DNA of 64,000 nucleotides from CALBPI01 sp038521865 (GTDB lineage: Bacteria; Pseudomonadota; Gammaproteobacteria; Steroidobacterales; Woeseiaceae): the NCBI GenBank assembly GCA_038521865.1, contig JBCBKO010000001.1, positions 62,001 to 126,000 of the forward strand. Direction: 5' to 3'. The stretch's first letter is position 1. Each line of letters starts with the position of its first letter. The notes under the pieces are model-generated. The model was not told the DNA's origin, searched no databases, and saw nothing but the letters and a program-made list of their open reading frames with translations. Made by a program: the position numbers and the translations under genes. Positions 52,108 through 60,032 of the stretch are shown here, in pieces.

Positions 52108-52296
52108 GCCTCGATCGCCAAGTACGTGGGCTTTTACAACTCAGGCCGGCAGCACTTGATTCTTGACGGCGCTCCGCCGGATCACATTTGCTTTGCAGAC
52201 GTGCCGCTTGCCGAGGCAGCTTATACCGATGTCGGGAATACACTTATAAAGTCGGCGTTAGCTGTCCAAATAAGTGGGGCTAGCTCTTTGTGTTAG
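52108..52296 (+). pseudogene. C-terminal fragment of an IS3-family transposase OrfB
   Basis: The frame reads ASIAKYVGFYNSGRQHLILD, then GAPPDHICFADVPLAEAA, then a short tail to TAG at 52294-52296. IS3-family OrfB proteins end with FYN-x-x-R-PH-x-x-LDG-x-(T/P)-P-D, so this is the last ~60 residues of such a protein, without the catalytic core. It differs from the two intact elements in the window. The sequence after it (CCAAATAAGTGGGGC) looks like the terminal repeat of that lost element. It is a decayed copy. Confidence 0.75.
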
Positions 52297-52505
52297 AGAG
52301 TGCCGTCGATACCACGGCCGGCGAACATGGCGTCGGTTCCGGTAGCGCCAGCTACTCGATTCCTCTTGTTGTTCCGCCCGGTCGTGCAGGTATGCAGTCA
52401 CCGTTGTCACTGAATTACTGCAGCAGCGGCGGCAACGGGTTGCTCTGCGTCGGTTGGTCGCTCGGCGGCATGTACTCTATCGCTCGCTGTTCTGCCGGAC
52501 GATAG
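52290..52505 (+). pseudogene. SpvB/RHS-type toxin N-terminal fragment
   Basis: About 65 codons read VGSGSASYSIPLVVPPGRAG, then MQSPLSLNYCSSGGNGLLCV and GWSLGGMYSIARC. This is the well-known start of SpvB-type proteins (A-subunits of Tc toxins and RHS/YD-repeat proteins), in which the line ends SSIARC. Here the frame shifts at RC and ends after five more codons; the other frame continues as CRTIAKNLLDAASN for a short way. The rest of the 1-2 kb or longer gene is missing. It is a pseudogene fragment next to IS remnants. Confidence 0.8.
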
Positions 52506-52649
52506 CCAAAAATTTGCTCGACGCGGCATCCAACCCGTTCGCTACGGGCTCAGTGGCGATTTTAGTTTTGGCTGACAATCCGGTTCTGGTGTATATAGGT
52601 TTTGTCAGACAGCGTACGTTTGCAATCAACAAATAAGGATGGTTTACCG

Positions 52650-53051
52650 ATGAAACATATACTCGAATCTACCAAGATTTTTCTAGCTGCTATGCTGACC
52701 GCAATTCTTTTTAACTCGAACGCGCACGCGACTGAGCTAGACAACTATTACAACGGCCTGTTAGCTCGTTCAAACCCTCTATCCAGTTCGCAAGGACCGG
52801 CCGTGTTCGCCAGGAACAATAGCAACGGTCACGCGGAAACCATAGTCGTTGGCTTAGACAGTCTTGGGAATGTCTTAGAATATGCAGTGTTCAACGATCT
52901 TGGTGGGTTGGTTGCTGGCCAGTCAGCGTATATGGATTACAGCGATTTTGTGAACAACGTTCTGGGTAATGGCACCCAGCTGAGTACAGGTTCTTACTGC
53001 GGCACGTTGATCGTTTGCGATGACTACTCAGATATTTCTTTGATCACATAA
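52650..53051 (+). CDS. Small secreted hypothetical protein, 133 aa
   Basis: AAGGAT (52635-52640) lies 9 nt before the ATG. A signal peptide (MKHILESTKIFLAAMLTAIL, ending NAHA) is followed by a mature part of about 107 residues rich in Gly, Asn and Ser, with alternating strands (GPAVFARNNSNGHAETIVVGLDSLGNVLEYAVFNDLGG in pieces). Two cysteines near the end (YCGTLIVCDDY) may pair. Family unknown. The next gene starts 18 nt later, so they form an operon. Both lie in a segment bounded by IS3 remnants. Confidence 0.7.
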   Translation: MKHILESTKIFLAAMLTAILFNSNAHATELDNYYNGLLARSNPLSSSQGPAVFARNNSNGHAETIVVGLDSLGNVLEYAVFNDLGGLVAGQSAYMDYSDFVNNVLGNGTQLSTGSYCGTLIVCDDYSDISLIT

Positions 53052-53069
53052 TTGACTGAGCCCTCTACG

Positions 53070-53723
53070 ATGTCGTACGCCAGACTCTTGGTTTTGCTAG
53101 CATTGACGCTTGTCCTCGTTGCAATCGCGTATCTCGCTCGAGGTCCAGTGCCAGTAGGCGAATCGTCTGACGTACAACTCGGCTCAGCCACGGTTGAATC
53201 AGAGGGGCATCGGCCGAAAACCGATGTCCCTCTCGAGCGCGAAAATCCCGCTGAAATAGAACTTGCAAAGGACGACGCCTCGGGAATCGAAAAACAAGCC
53301 GAGCCACAGGATCTGCTCCCGCCAGAGGAGTTCGGCACTGAATCCAGAGAGACAAAATCGCAACGATTTTCGGTCGCTCTTCTTGGTGATCGCAATCTCT
53401 TTGTTCGCGTGATGGATGAAGAATTCGAGATGGGCATAAACGACGTGGACGCGGTGAAGTCGAATCAGAGCTCTATGGAATTGTTCTTAGATTCTTTCGC
53501 GCAATCGTACTATGACGACTACGAAGTCAGCTGCAGTCGACGAGTGTGTTTCGTTGACTTATTCGGGCCCGCAAAGCTGGCTCAAGACCTTACGGGTGTT
53601 ATTCGCGAACCTTGGAGAGAGCAAGAGAACTTCCTCAGTTCGTTCGCATACCTGAAGATGGGGGACGAGAACTTCCGGTTTTACTTTGTTCGGAATGATT
53701 TTCCCATTGAAAGTCTGTTGTAG
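53070..53723 (+). CDS. Membrane-anchored hypothetical protein, 217 aa
   Basis: The ATG at 53070 is chosen, though a TTG at 53052 directly after the previous stop is possible. The N-terminus is a signal anchor (LLVLLALTLVLVAIAYLA). Residues 25-95 are acidic and low-complexity, like a periplasmic linker. The C-terminal ~120 residues are folded (SVALLGDRNLFVRVMDEEF, then SCSRRVCFVDLFGPAKLAQ) with a likely disulphide. I do not recognise it. It follows the small secreted protein gene and may be its membrane partner. Confidence 0.65.
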   Translation: MSYARLLVLLALTLVLVAIAYLARGPVPVGESSDVQLGSATVESEGHRPKTDVPLERENPAEIELAKDDASGIEKQAEPQDLLPPEEFGTESRETKSQRFSVALLGDRNLFVRVMDEEFEMGINDVDAVKSNQSSMELFLDSFAQSYYDDYEVSCSRRVCFVDLFGPAKLAQDLTGVIREPWREQENFLSSFAYLKMGDENFRFYFVRNDFPIESLL

Positions 53724-53778
53724 TGAATCGCTCCGCACGTAGCAATGCTAATTCGGGTTTATCATATGACTGCAAAGT

Positions 53779-53823
53779 GATAAGGCCTGAGCTTGCTAGG
53801 CACAATTTATGGTAACAACTGTG
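53779..53823 (+). mobile_element. Remnant of an IS3-family end (orfA side)
   Basis: TGATAAGGCCTGAG, then CTAGGCAC, then ATGGTAACAACTGT align without gaps to the orfA end of IS element 1 (8798 backward to 8754), with about 33 of 45 positions identical. Nothing of the transposase gene follows. Confidence 0.65.
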
Positions 53824-53846
53824 AATCACAGCGCGACTCGAGCAAG

Positions 53847-53909
53847 TGGCTGCTATTGGCCGGATCGAGAAACCAACCAAACGTCCGCTATACTCACAGC
53901 TGATGACCC
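53847..53909 (+). repeat. Dispersed repeat, copy 10
   Basis: GGCCG at 53858-53862, then 26 nt, then TATACT at 53889-53894, then CACAGCTGATGACCC. It is very like copy 9 (GGATCGAGAAAC shared after TGGCC). No gene follows directly on this strand. Confidence 0.75.
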
Positions 53910-54060
53910 TTACCGGACGCTCGGATCCTAATTCACAGCAACAGGAAATTGAAGGTGTGAGGCTTGTATTTCGAGCCTTCTTTATGCCTCGCTCCTTCCG
54001 CAATTGTCATGAAGGGCGCGGCCTAGAAATTCGACTAAAGTACAGGTGACTACAAGTAAG

Positions 54061-55146
54061 TCACAACGGTAGTCGGCGACTTCGAATTAGCTTCAGATAG
54101 CTCATTGAGCTGAACAGGGTTATCAGTGTTAACGCGATGCCTGCCAACGCCATCAACGCATCGTACATGCGCCCTCCGATACCGGTTGAGTGCAAAGGAT
54201 AGATCGCGTTTGCCGCACGTTCGCCTAACGTTAGTTTCATTGCATCTTGGGTCGCAAGCACGGTGCTTGTTGCAGGATCGACGTACGCGAGCGTTCGTCC
54301 ATTTTGATGCCACTCGCCAACCGATCGAACCCGTACGGTCGCCGGTGATGCATCTGAACGTGGCCAGATAACCAATCTTGGCGTCGCATCGGGAAGGAGC
54401 TGTTTGGCTTCCTGCAGCGCCGTCGGCCAGTAGATATCGCCCGCAGTGGCCCCAGGTCGAATCGATGGTGTCTGGTTAGAGCCGGTTACAGCGAGGAGCA
54501 GGTAAGAAGCCTGAGCGTAAAACACCATTGCTGCGCCGGTGAGTAACGCGAGAAGGATCGGGATGGACAACGCAATCCCGGTATTCCGGTGGTAGGCGAG
54601 TAGGTCCCGTCGCTTTAGACTCTGAGGCAGCGCACGTAGCCGGAACTTCTGAAGGAACGGCCATACGAGATAAATACCGCTCAAAGCCATCAGCATCGCG
54701 CAAAGCCCAACTGCGCCCGCCAGATACTTCCCGAACTCTCCTAGAAACAAATAATGGTGAAGGTGGAAGATCCAGTCCTCGATGCGGTCATGGGGCTGCC
54801 ACCGCTCGATCACAGCACCGCCTTGGGAGACATAAGCGGCCTCGTCAGATCGAAGGACTACGTGATGCAATCCAAACGAGGGTCTGGCGAGCGAGACGTA
54901 AGAAATGTTGTCTGCCCCGAAGGTCGCTTCGATCGCCTCCATTGCTTCACCTAGTTCTGCAGGACTTGATGCGACGTCTACTCGGGCCTCCGGAAACGAG
55001 AGCCGCAAATAGTCGTCCTTAAAAATCAATAGAACCCCAGAAAGGCTCAGCGTCATGAGGATCAAGGACAGTGTCAGTCCGGTCCAGGCGTGTAACCGCC
55101 TAATTTTCGGAAATATTTGAGTTCTTGTACGAGTTTTAGCGTGCAC
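54061..55146 (-). CDS. PepSY-associated TM protein (iron-uptake reductase-like), 361 aa
   Basis: This is a PepSY_TM protein. An N-terminal membrane helix comes after RRLHAWTGLTLSLILMTLSLSGVLL. PepSY-type periplasmic segments follow, then a central pair of helices with HLHHYLFLGEFGKYLAGAVGL, the LVWP motif and YHRNTGIALSIPILLALLTGA, and a last helix (LMALAGIALTLITLFSSM). Histidines near the helices (HAWTG, HLHHY, YHRNTG) fit haem or metal roles known for PiuB-like and siderophore-reductase relatives. The start appears to be a GTG. It diverges from a TonB-dependent receptor, with a Fur-box-like palindrome between them, so iron-regulated uptake is likely. Confidence 0.87.
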   Translation of the reverse strand: MHAKTRTRTQIFPKIRRLHAWTGLTLSLILMTLSLSGVLLIFKDDYLRLSFPEARVDVASSPAELGEAMEAIEATFGADNISYVSLARPSFGLHHVVLRSDEAAYVSQGGAVIERWQPHDRIEDWIFHLHHYLFLGEFGKYLAGAVGLCAMLMALSGIYLVWPFLQKFRLRALPQSLKRRDLLAYHRNTGIALSIPILLALLTGAAMVFYAQASYLLLAVTGSNQTPSIRPGATAGDIYWPTALQEAKQLLPDATPRLVIWPRSDASPATVRVRSVGEWHQNGRTLAYVDPATSTVLATQDAMKLTLGERAANAIYPLHSTGIGGRMYDALMALAGIALTLITLFSSMSYLKLIRSRRLPL

Positions 55147-55180
55147 GATTCGTTGCGGGCCAGTTAGTTGTATTTTCGAT

Positions 55181-55215
55181 ATACGAATGCGAATGATTTA
55201 CATTTCGATTCGTAT
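55181..55215. promoter_or_regulatory. Fur-box-like palindrome between divergent iron-uptake genes
   Basis: The 35-bp stretch has outer arms ATACGAAT and ATTCGTAT and a centre GAATGATTTACATTTC that resembles part of the Fur consensus (AATGAT and CATT). It lies 35 nt upstream of the PepSY gene and 43 nt upstream of the TonB receptor start. Fur binding is inferred from position and partial match. Confidence 0.55.
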
Positions 55216-55257
55216 ATTAATATACTTCGCAGAGTAGCGAACTTTTGGGGAAAAGAA

Positions 55258-57375
55258 ATGGAATACGTGAATCGACTGGCTTTTGCAGTCGCGATGGCGC
55301 TGGCTGGATCACATGCAGTTGCGCAGGACTCCGGGGAGCCAGTTGACGAAGTCGTCGTTCGGGCGGCTCGGATCGGCGCGCCCGCAAGTGGAATCGCCGG
55401 GACGGTCACAATTCTTGATACTGAGACTATTGTTCAACAGGCGGCGATCAGCGATGACTTGTACAGCGTGCTGTCGATTAGCGTGCCCGGTTTCGCACCG
55501 TCGATTCAGAAGCTGACCGGTCGCAGTGAAACCCTGCGAGGGCGCAATCCACTATATTTGGTGGACGGAGTTCCACAGCACAACGCTCTGCGGGACGGTT
55601 CCCGCGATGGGCATAGTTTCGACCTCGATTTTATTGAGCGCATTGAAGTGATAAACGGCTCGAATGCAATTCAGGGCGTCGGCGCGACCGGAGGTGTCGT
55701 TAACACAGTGACAGTCACCCCGCAGCCAGGGTCAGGCTGGAACACTCGCGTTCGCGCGCGCGCTATCGCCGACGATGAATTCAGCGGCGATGCGTTCGGA
55801 TATAAAGGGTCGGTGCTGGTCACCCGGGGCGGCGATGATGTCGATGTTGCCTTTGGTGTGGCTCTGCACGAACGCGGGTTGTTTATTGATGATAACGGCG
55901 ACCCAGTCGGTCTCTATCCGACACAGGGCGACATCATGGATTCGACGTCAACCAATCTGTTTGGCAAAGCGACTTGGCGTTACTCCGATGACGGGTCCTT
56001 GACGCTCCTGATCAACGATTTTGACCTGGAGCGCAATGGTGATTTTCGAGCTGTGCTGGGCGATCGTGCTGCGGGTGTTCCGACGGGCACCATCGAGGGT
56101 GACCCATCAGCTGATGTCGGCGATCCAGCAAGAAATGAGAACACGCTAATTTCCCTCACATTGACCCAAGAAAATGTGCTCGGTGGACAATTCGAAGCGC
56201 AGATCTACGATCAGTCTTTCGAAGGTTTGTTCGAGGGTGGGACATTCGGAAACTTTTTCCGCCTGACAGTCGATGGCGACCCGTTCCTCGACCAGTCCGC
56301 GATCGTGTCCGATAAATTCGGCATCAAGACGACGTACAACCGTCAATTCGAGAACTGGTCGTTCACCGGTGGTATCGACTTTTTTGAGGATGAGTCTGCG
56401 CAGGTATTGGCCCGAAGCGGTCGTGAATGGGTACCGGAAACCGCGTTTCGTTCGACGGCACCTTACGCTCAGGTGGGGTGGGAAGTCAGCGATAAACTAA
56501 CGCTGACTGCAGGTCTTCGCGCCGAGTTTGCAACCCTTGAAGCGGATGACTACGTTACTATCGCCGCTGCGAACAGCACGCCCGTTGCCGGCGGCGAGCC
56601 TGACTTCAACGAGACGCTACCCAATGTCGGTGTCATTTTCCGAGTGACCGACAGTGTCACAGTTTATGGGGCGTTCAGCGAAGGGTTCACTATGCCGGAC
56701 GTTGGTCGGGTACTTCGCGGTATCAACACTCCTGGGCTCAGCGTCGACAACCTGTTTGACCTCGAGCCGATCGTCACAGACAACCTAGAAGTAGGTGTCG
56801 AGTTCGAGCGCGGACCACTGAGTGCGCGTGTCGCCGCTTTTCAGTCTCAAGCCGACAATGGTTCGCGATTGTTGTTGAACGATGCGGGTATCTTTGAAGT
56901 CCAGCGACAGGAAACGGAGATCGACGGATTTGAATTGGTTGTCGATTACACGCTGGATTCGGGTCACGTCATTGGCGCCAATTACAGCAATTCCGACGGG
57001 CAATTCGATTCGGATGGTGTGGGCGGGGTTGATACAGATCTCGATGGAGTCAACATCGGGCCGAACCGGCTGAACCTTTACGCGTTCGGCCCGATCGGTG
57101 AGCGTGTCAATTGGCGAGTGATGCTGTCGAATCTTGAAGATCGCGAGTTTCGCGGGCCGGCAGCACCCGAGAATAGGGACTTTGAGGGGTTTTGGTTAGC
57201 AAACGCGTTCGTCAATTGGGACAGTGGTGTCGGTGTTTTCTCATTGGGTGTCGAGAATCTCTTGAACGAAGGCTATTTCACGTACTTTGCTCAAACAGAG
57301 CCCGGCGCTCGTGCAGACACGTTCTTTCGCGGTAATGGACGAACGCTGACTATCGGCTGGGATCGTCAGTTCTAG
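55258..57375 (+). CDS. TonB-dependent receptor, 705 aa
   Basis: GGGGA 6-10 nt before ATG 55258 and a signal peptide (RLAFAVAMALAGSHAVA) fix the start; a frame open to 55168 has no support. The plug domain follows: VDEVVVRAARIG as TonB-box region, TVTILDTETIVQQAAISDDLYSVLSISVPGF in pieces, then LRGRNPLYLVDGVPQHN and DLDFIERIEVINGSNAIQGVGATGGVVN. The 22-strand barrel ends with TIGWDRQF (terminal Phe). It probably imports a siderophore or haem-like compound in partnership with the divergent PepSY protein. The substrate is unknown. Confidence 0.94.
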   Translation: MEYVNRLAFAVAMALAGSHAVAQDSGEPVDEVVVRAARIGAPASGIAGTVTILDTETIVQQAAISDDLYSVLSISVPGFAPSIQKLTGRSETLRGRNPLYLVDGVPQHNALRDGSRDGHSFDLDFIERIEVINGSNAIQGVGATGGVVNTVTVTPQPGSGWNTRVRARAIADDEFSGDAFGYKGSVLVTRGGDDVDVAFGVALHERGLFIDDNGDPVGLYPTQGDIMDSTSTNLFGKATWRYSDDGSLTLLINDFDLERNGDFRAVLGDRAAGVPTGTIEGDPSADVGDPARNENTLISLTLTQENVLGGQFEAQIYDQSFEGLFEGGTFGNFFRLTVDGDPFLDQSAIVSDKFGIKTTYNRQFENWSFTGGIDFFEDESAQVLARSGREWVPETAFRSTAPYAQVGWEVSDKLTLTAGLRAEFATLEADDYVTIAAANSTPVAGGEPDFNETLPNVGVIFRVTDSVTVYGAFSEGFTMPDVGRVLRGINTPGLSVDNLFDLEPIVTDNLEVGVEFERGPLSARVAAFQSQADNGSRLLLNDAGIFEVQRQETEIDGFELVVDYTLDSGHVIGANYSNSDGQFDSDGVGGVDTDLDGVNIGPNRLNLYAFGPIGERVNWRVMLSNLEDREFRGPAAPENRDFEGFWLANAFVNWDSGVGVFSLGVENLLNEGYFTYFAQTEPGARADTFFRGNGRTLTIGWDRQF

Positions 57376-57714
57376 ACGCCAATACTAGACGGTCCTAGCT
57401 GCTGCAGCGCAGACTCTGAGTTGTCTTTATTGAAACAAGCAAGTGCATCTGAAAACAGAGTTTTAAGGTCAAGGTTCGGAAAACTTGGTTTGATAACAAG
57501 TAACGGGCGTCAGCTCCTGGCCGACTTCAGAACCTCGTCGAGTAGCTAACTTGATCACTGCAAGGGGTCGTTCCCCGATCTCTATCGGAAATCTGGCGAC
57601 TTCATTGTTCGAAAGCGACATGCCTAGAAAAAACCGATATAGCGCCGGCTGCGCTTGGGTGTAGGATACTAAAACGCTGGAAACCTCTTTTGACCGTTGG
57701 GATATTCGGCGCAA
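57376..57714. other. Intergenic with a degenerate repeat copy
   Basis: These 339 nt contain a weak repeat copy at 57510-57560. A minus-strand frame over 57469-57714 has no features of a gene and is not called. Confidence 0.4.
57510..57560 (+). repeat. Dispersed repeat, copy 11 (weak)
   Basis: GTCAGCTCCTGGCCG at 57509-57523 is nearly the same as the head of copy 4 (GTCAGCTCATGGCCG). A TAACTTGAT lies at 57547-57555, about where the hexamer is expected. The tail is not recognisable. Confidence 0.4.
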
Positions 57715-58227
57715 ATGACCCCGGAATTTAAAAACTACAAACTAGACGAACTGATCCAGGCGGCGAACACAATCGATCGTCAGAAGTATCCCGAGAGACT
57801 ACTGGAAGTGGAGCGTCTGATTGCGCTTCGGAAACAGGAATGGGAGGGTGGCGGATTTGTTTCGAGCGGTGAACGCCGAGCCGATCGTACCAATCGTTGG
57901 TACGCAGTCGTCCGCCGGTTGGAATTTACGACGGTGTTGAAGCTGGTCACTGCCGGTCTCGGTGTCTCGATGACCCTCTGGCTGTTATTGGTCGGAATTG
58001 CCGCAGTCTTTGGCGCGGATATCGTCGAATTCAACGGAGCCAACGTACACGGAATCAAAGCGCTGTTGGTTGTGTGTGCTGCGATTGTTGTTTTCGTTCC
58101 GGTATTGAGCCTCGTTTTTACGATTGCCGTTTATATCGGCTTGCGACTGTATGCTCTGTTTCGTCCGATTTGCGTCGGAGTTATTGTCGATTCGGGCGAA
58201 AGATCAGATGAGGCGACGTCTAGATAG
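57715..58227 (+). CDS. Membrane protein with conserved N-terminal helix motif, 170 aa
   Basis: The N-terminus TPEFKNYKLDELIQAANTID then KYPERLLEVERLIALRK is a soluble helical hairpin. I associate similar D-R-x-x-(Y/F)-P-E-R segments with uncharacterised proteins of marine proteobacteria. Two membrane segments follow: VLKLVTAGLGVSMTLWLLLVGIAAVFG and ALLVVCAAIVVFVPVLSLVFTIAVYIGL. The ATG at 57715 is preferred to a TTG at 57697. No clear Shine-Dalgarno is visible. Function unknown. Repeat copy 12 follows. Confidence 0.7.
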   Translation: MTPEFKNYKLDELIQAANTIDRQKYPERLLEVERLIALRKQEWEGGGFVSSGERRADRTNRWYAVVRRLEFTTVLKLVTAGLGVSMTLWLLLVGIAAVFGADIVEFNGANVHGIKALLVVCAAIVVFVPVLSLVFTIAVYIGLRLYALFRPICVGVIVDSGERSDEATSR

Positions 58228-58311
58228 CCGCGTCGTCTACGTAAGCTTCCCTGTCAAGTCGGCAGTGCATAAGTAGAGTTTCCGGCTTGATAACGGGCTT
58301 CCGCTGGCTTG

Positions 58312-58393
58312 TGATTGCAGCGTGGTCACAGTCCGCTTTTGGCCGTGAATCGACGTCCGGATATCTTCTGCTACGATGACGGTCGTTCACCCA
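58312..58393 (+). repeat. Dispersed repeat, copy 12 (extended)
   Basis: GGCCG at 58341-58345, then 26 nt, then TACGAT at 58372-58377, preceded by TGC. The first 43 bases are identical to copy 1 (1782-1824). The next start (58457) is 79 nt after the hexamer. Confidence 0.75.
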
Positions 58394-58456
58394 TTGCTGC
58401 CCCTCATGTGAGAGCTTGGATTTTTGGTCTGCGATATTTCTAAGGGCACAAAGAAT

Positions 58457-59536
58457 ATGAGACTTTTGGGCTTGTTGGGAGCGACTGCAATCCTTATCTT
58501 CGCTCCAATACAAACCGCAATTGCGGCCGATATTGGATACCTAACGCTGTGCGCGGACAACCTGCAGGAGCGAGTCGATGAGTCTCCGCGAGAGCCTATC
58601 ACTGATCCGTCAAGCGTAAACAGCTGGGATGATCTGGTTGAATATGCGTATGACGAGTATCTAACGAACGATCACGAGGACCAGCATGTAAGCGCGTTGC
58701 GCAGTGCCCTCAAAGGCTCATCGGAGGAGAGAATCGCGGGTTTACGCTTTCTCGCTCAAAGTAAACATCTGTCCCCGATGACAAAGCACGTTTTGCTTGA
58801 AGAGCTTGCTGTCACTTCGGCAGAGCCCGACTCGGAGTTCGAGCTCCTGGTCACCGAGGCTGTGATTCCATTCTATCGGCGCATGGCTTGTGATGAGTGC
58901 GTCGAGCGCCGGCTGGAATCAATGCTCGTTGCAAACCAGGTTGATCGTTTTGATCTTGCTCAGATTGCCCGGCTCTATGAGATCGGTGCTACGGATGATG
59001 GCAAGGCACTTGCGGCCTTGGTTGAGCAAGGGTGTGGTCAAATGAACCTAGCTGTAATCGATCTTGTTGCTTTGATTGCATGGGACGAAAGCCAATCTAC
59101 TGCTGAGCAAAGTGAGGAAGTGAAAAATTTTGTGAGAAGAGCATCAGGGCTTGGCGCCCCTAGGGCATCTCATTACCAATATATGATCGAGGGTGAGGAA
59201 GACGAATCACGGGCGGTACAGCTTTTCTCTCAGGCGCTCAAGGGTGGGTCTAGCCCTGCGGTCTTGGGGCTCGCACGACGGCTACACAACTATAAGGAAC
59301 AGTCGGAGAAGACAGTTATTGTCGCTCACTTTCTCGCTCAGCTTAGTGCTTATTCTGGAGAGGCAATTTCACCACTTCAGACCGTCCAAATACGCCGCCT
59401 CAACGAAATGGATCACGATCATTGGTCGCTATCAATAGACGGCTGGACGTATGCTGCGCTTGCAGGAGACCAACGCGATACAGAAATGATAACGCGATGG
59501 GTGCTGGAGGCGACGCCAGACAAAGATAATCCTTGA
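58457..59536 (+). CDS. Secreted helical-repeat hypothetical protein, 359 aa
   Basis: The ATG at 58457 begins a signal peptide (MRLLGLLGATAILIFAPIQT, ending AIA); a frame open to 58424 would place it behind a hydrophilic stretch. The mature protein is helical throughout. It has a central block with cysteines (MACDECVERRLES and EQGCGQM) and a Sel1-like stretch at about 240-290 (GAPRASHYQYMIEGEEDESRAVQLFSQALKGGSSPAVLGLARRL in pieces), with alternating small and large residues. Sel1/TPR-type proteins bind partner proteins. It is preceded by repeat copy 12. Function unknown. Confidence 0.7.
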   Translation: MRLLGLLGATAILIFAPIQTAIAADIGYLTLCADNLQERVDESPREPITDPSSVNSWDDLVEYAYDEYLTNDHEDQHVSALRSALKGSSEERIAGLRFLAQSKHLSPMTKHVLLEELAVTSAEPDSEFELLVTEAVIPFYRRMACDECVERRLESMLVANQVDRFDLAQIARLYEIGATDDGKALAALVEQGCGQMNLAVIDLVALIAWDESQSTAEQSEEVKNFVRRASGLGAPRASHYQYMIEGEEDESRAVQLFSQALKGGSSPAVLGLARRLHNYKEQSEKTVIVAHFLAQLSAYSGEAISPLQTVQIRRLNEMDHDHWSLSIDGWTYAALAGDQRDTEMITRWVLEATPDKDNP

Positions 59537-59638
59537 TCATCCTTTTTGACTGCCCATGACTGTTTTGCCACTTCATCGAGCGTTCATGTACTCGGAATTA
59601 GGTCAACCGGCACGACGAACGTGTGAACTATTCTGGGT

Positions 59639-59926
59639 GTGTGTCGAGTGATACGTGGTCTTGTCATGTTGGTGAGCGCACTTGGTCTGTCTGTGGTCTT
59701 GATCAATGCATATCAGCATCATAGAGAAACAGCATTACTGAAAGACTTCTTCGAAAACAACGAGGATCCGAAACTCGCTGCGGTGGTAGCGAATTCGCCG
59801 ACAGTCAAGGCGGAACTAACTAAGTTGGTGCAGGACGCTGTGACCAATGATATGCCGGACTTGCAGTTTAGGAGAGAGTTCCGCAGCACTTTAAGTAGAG
59901 AGTTTGAGAGGAAGCTTTGGCCGTGA
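59639..59926 (+). CDS. Small membrane-anchored protein, 95 aa; stop codon supplied by a repeat
   Basis: The probable start is GTG 59639, with a second GTG at 59648 and an ATG at 59666 as alternatives. A hydrophobic N-terminal segment (GLVMLVSALGLSVVLINAY) anchors about 70 helical, charged residues. The stop TGA (59924-59926) is inside repeat copy 13 (GGCCGTGAAT), and the last residues LWP are encoded by the repeat, so the original C-terminus may have been altered by insertion of the repeat. No family recognised. Confidence 0.5.
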   Translation: MCRVIRGLVMLVSALGLSVVLINAYQHHRETALLKDFFENNEDPKLAAVVANSPTVKAELTKLVQDAVTNDMPDLQFRREFRSTLSREFERKLWP

Positions 59927-59973
59927 ATCGACGTACGGATCTCTCTTGCTACCATGACAGTCGCTACCCAGAG
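59911..59973 (+). repeat. Dispersed repeat, copy 13
   Basis: GGCCG at 59919-59923, then 26 nt, then TACCAT at 59950-59955, preceded by TGC. It belongs with copies 1 and 12 (GTGAATCGAC shared). The S41 peptidase start lies 77 nt after the hexamer. Confidence 0.75.
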
Positions 59974-60032
59974 CAGAAATTTAACGTCGCCACCAGTTAG
60001 CGGTGAGGTGAGTACTCTTGGAACGACCATTG

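Larger units (their letters stand above)
53724..54060. other. Gene-free stretch with IS remnant and repeat copy
   Basis: These 337 nt hold the IS3 end remnant (53779-53823) and repeat copy 10 (53847-53909). The rest contains no supported gene. Confidence 0.5.

Noticed and set aside
57469..57714. Minus-strand 81-aa frame
   Set aside because: It overlaps a repeat copy and the promoter side of the next gene, has no ribosome-binding site and no domain-like pattern.
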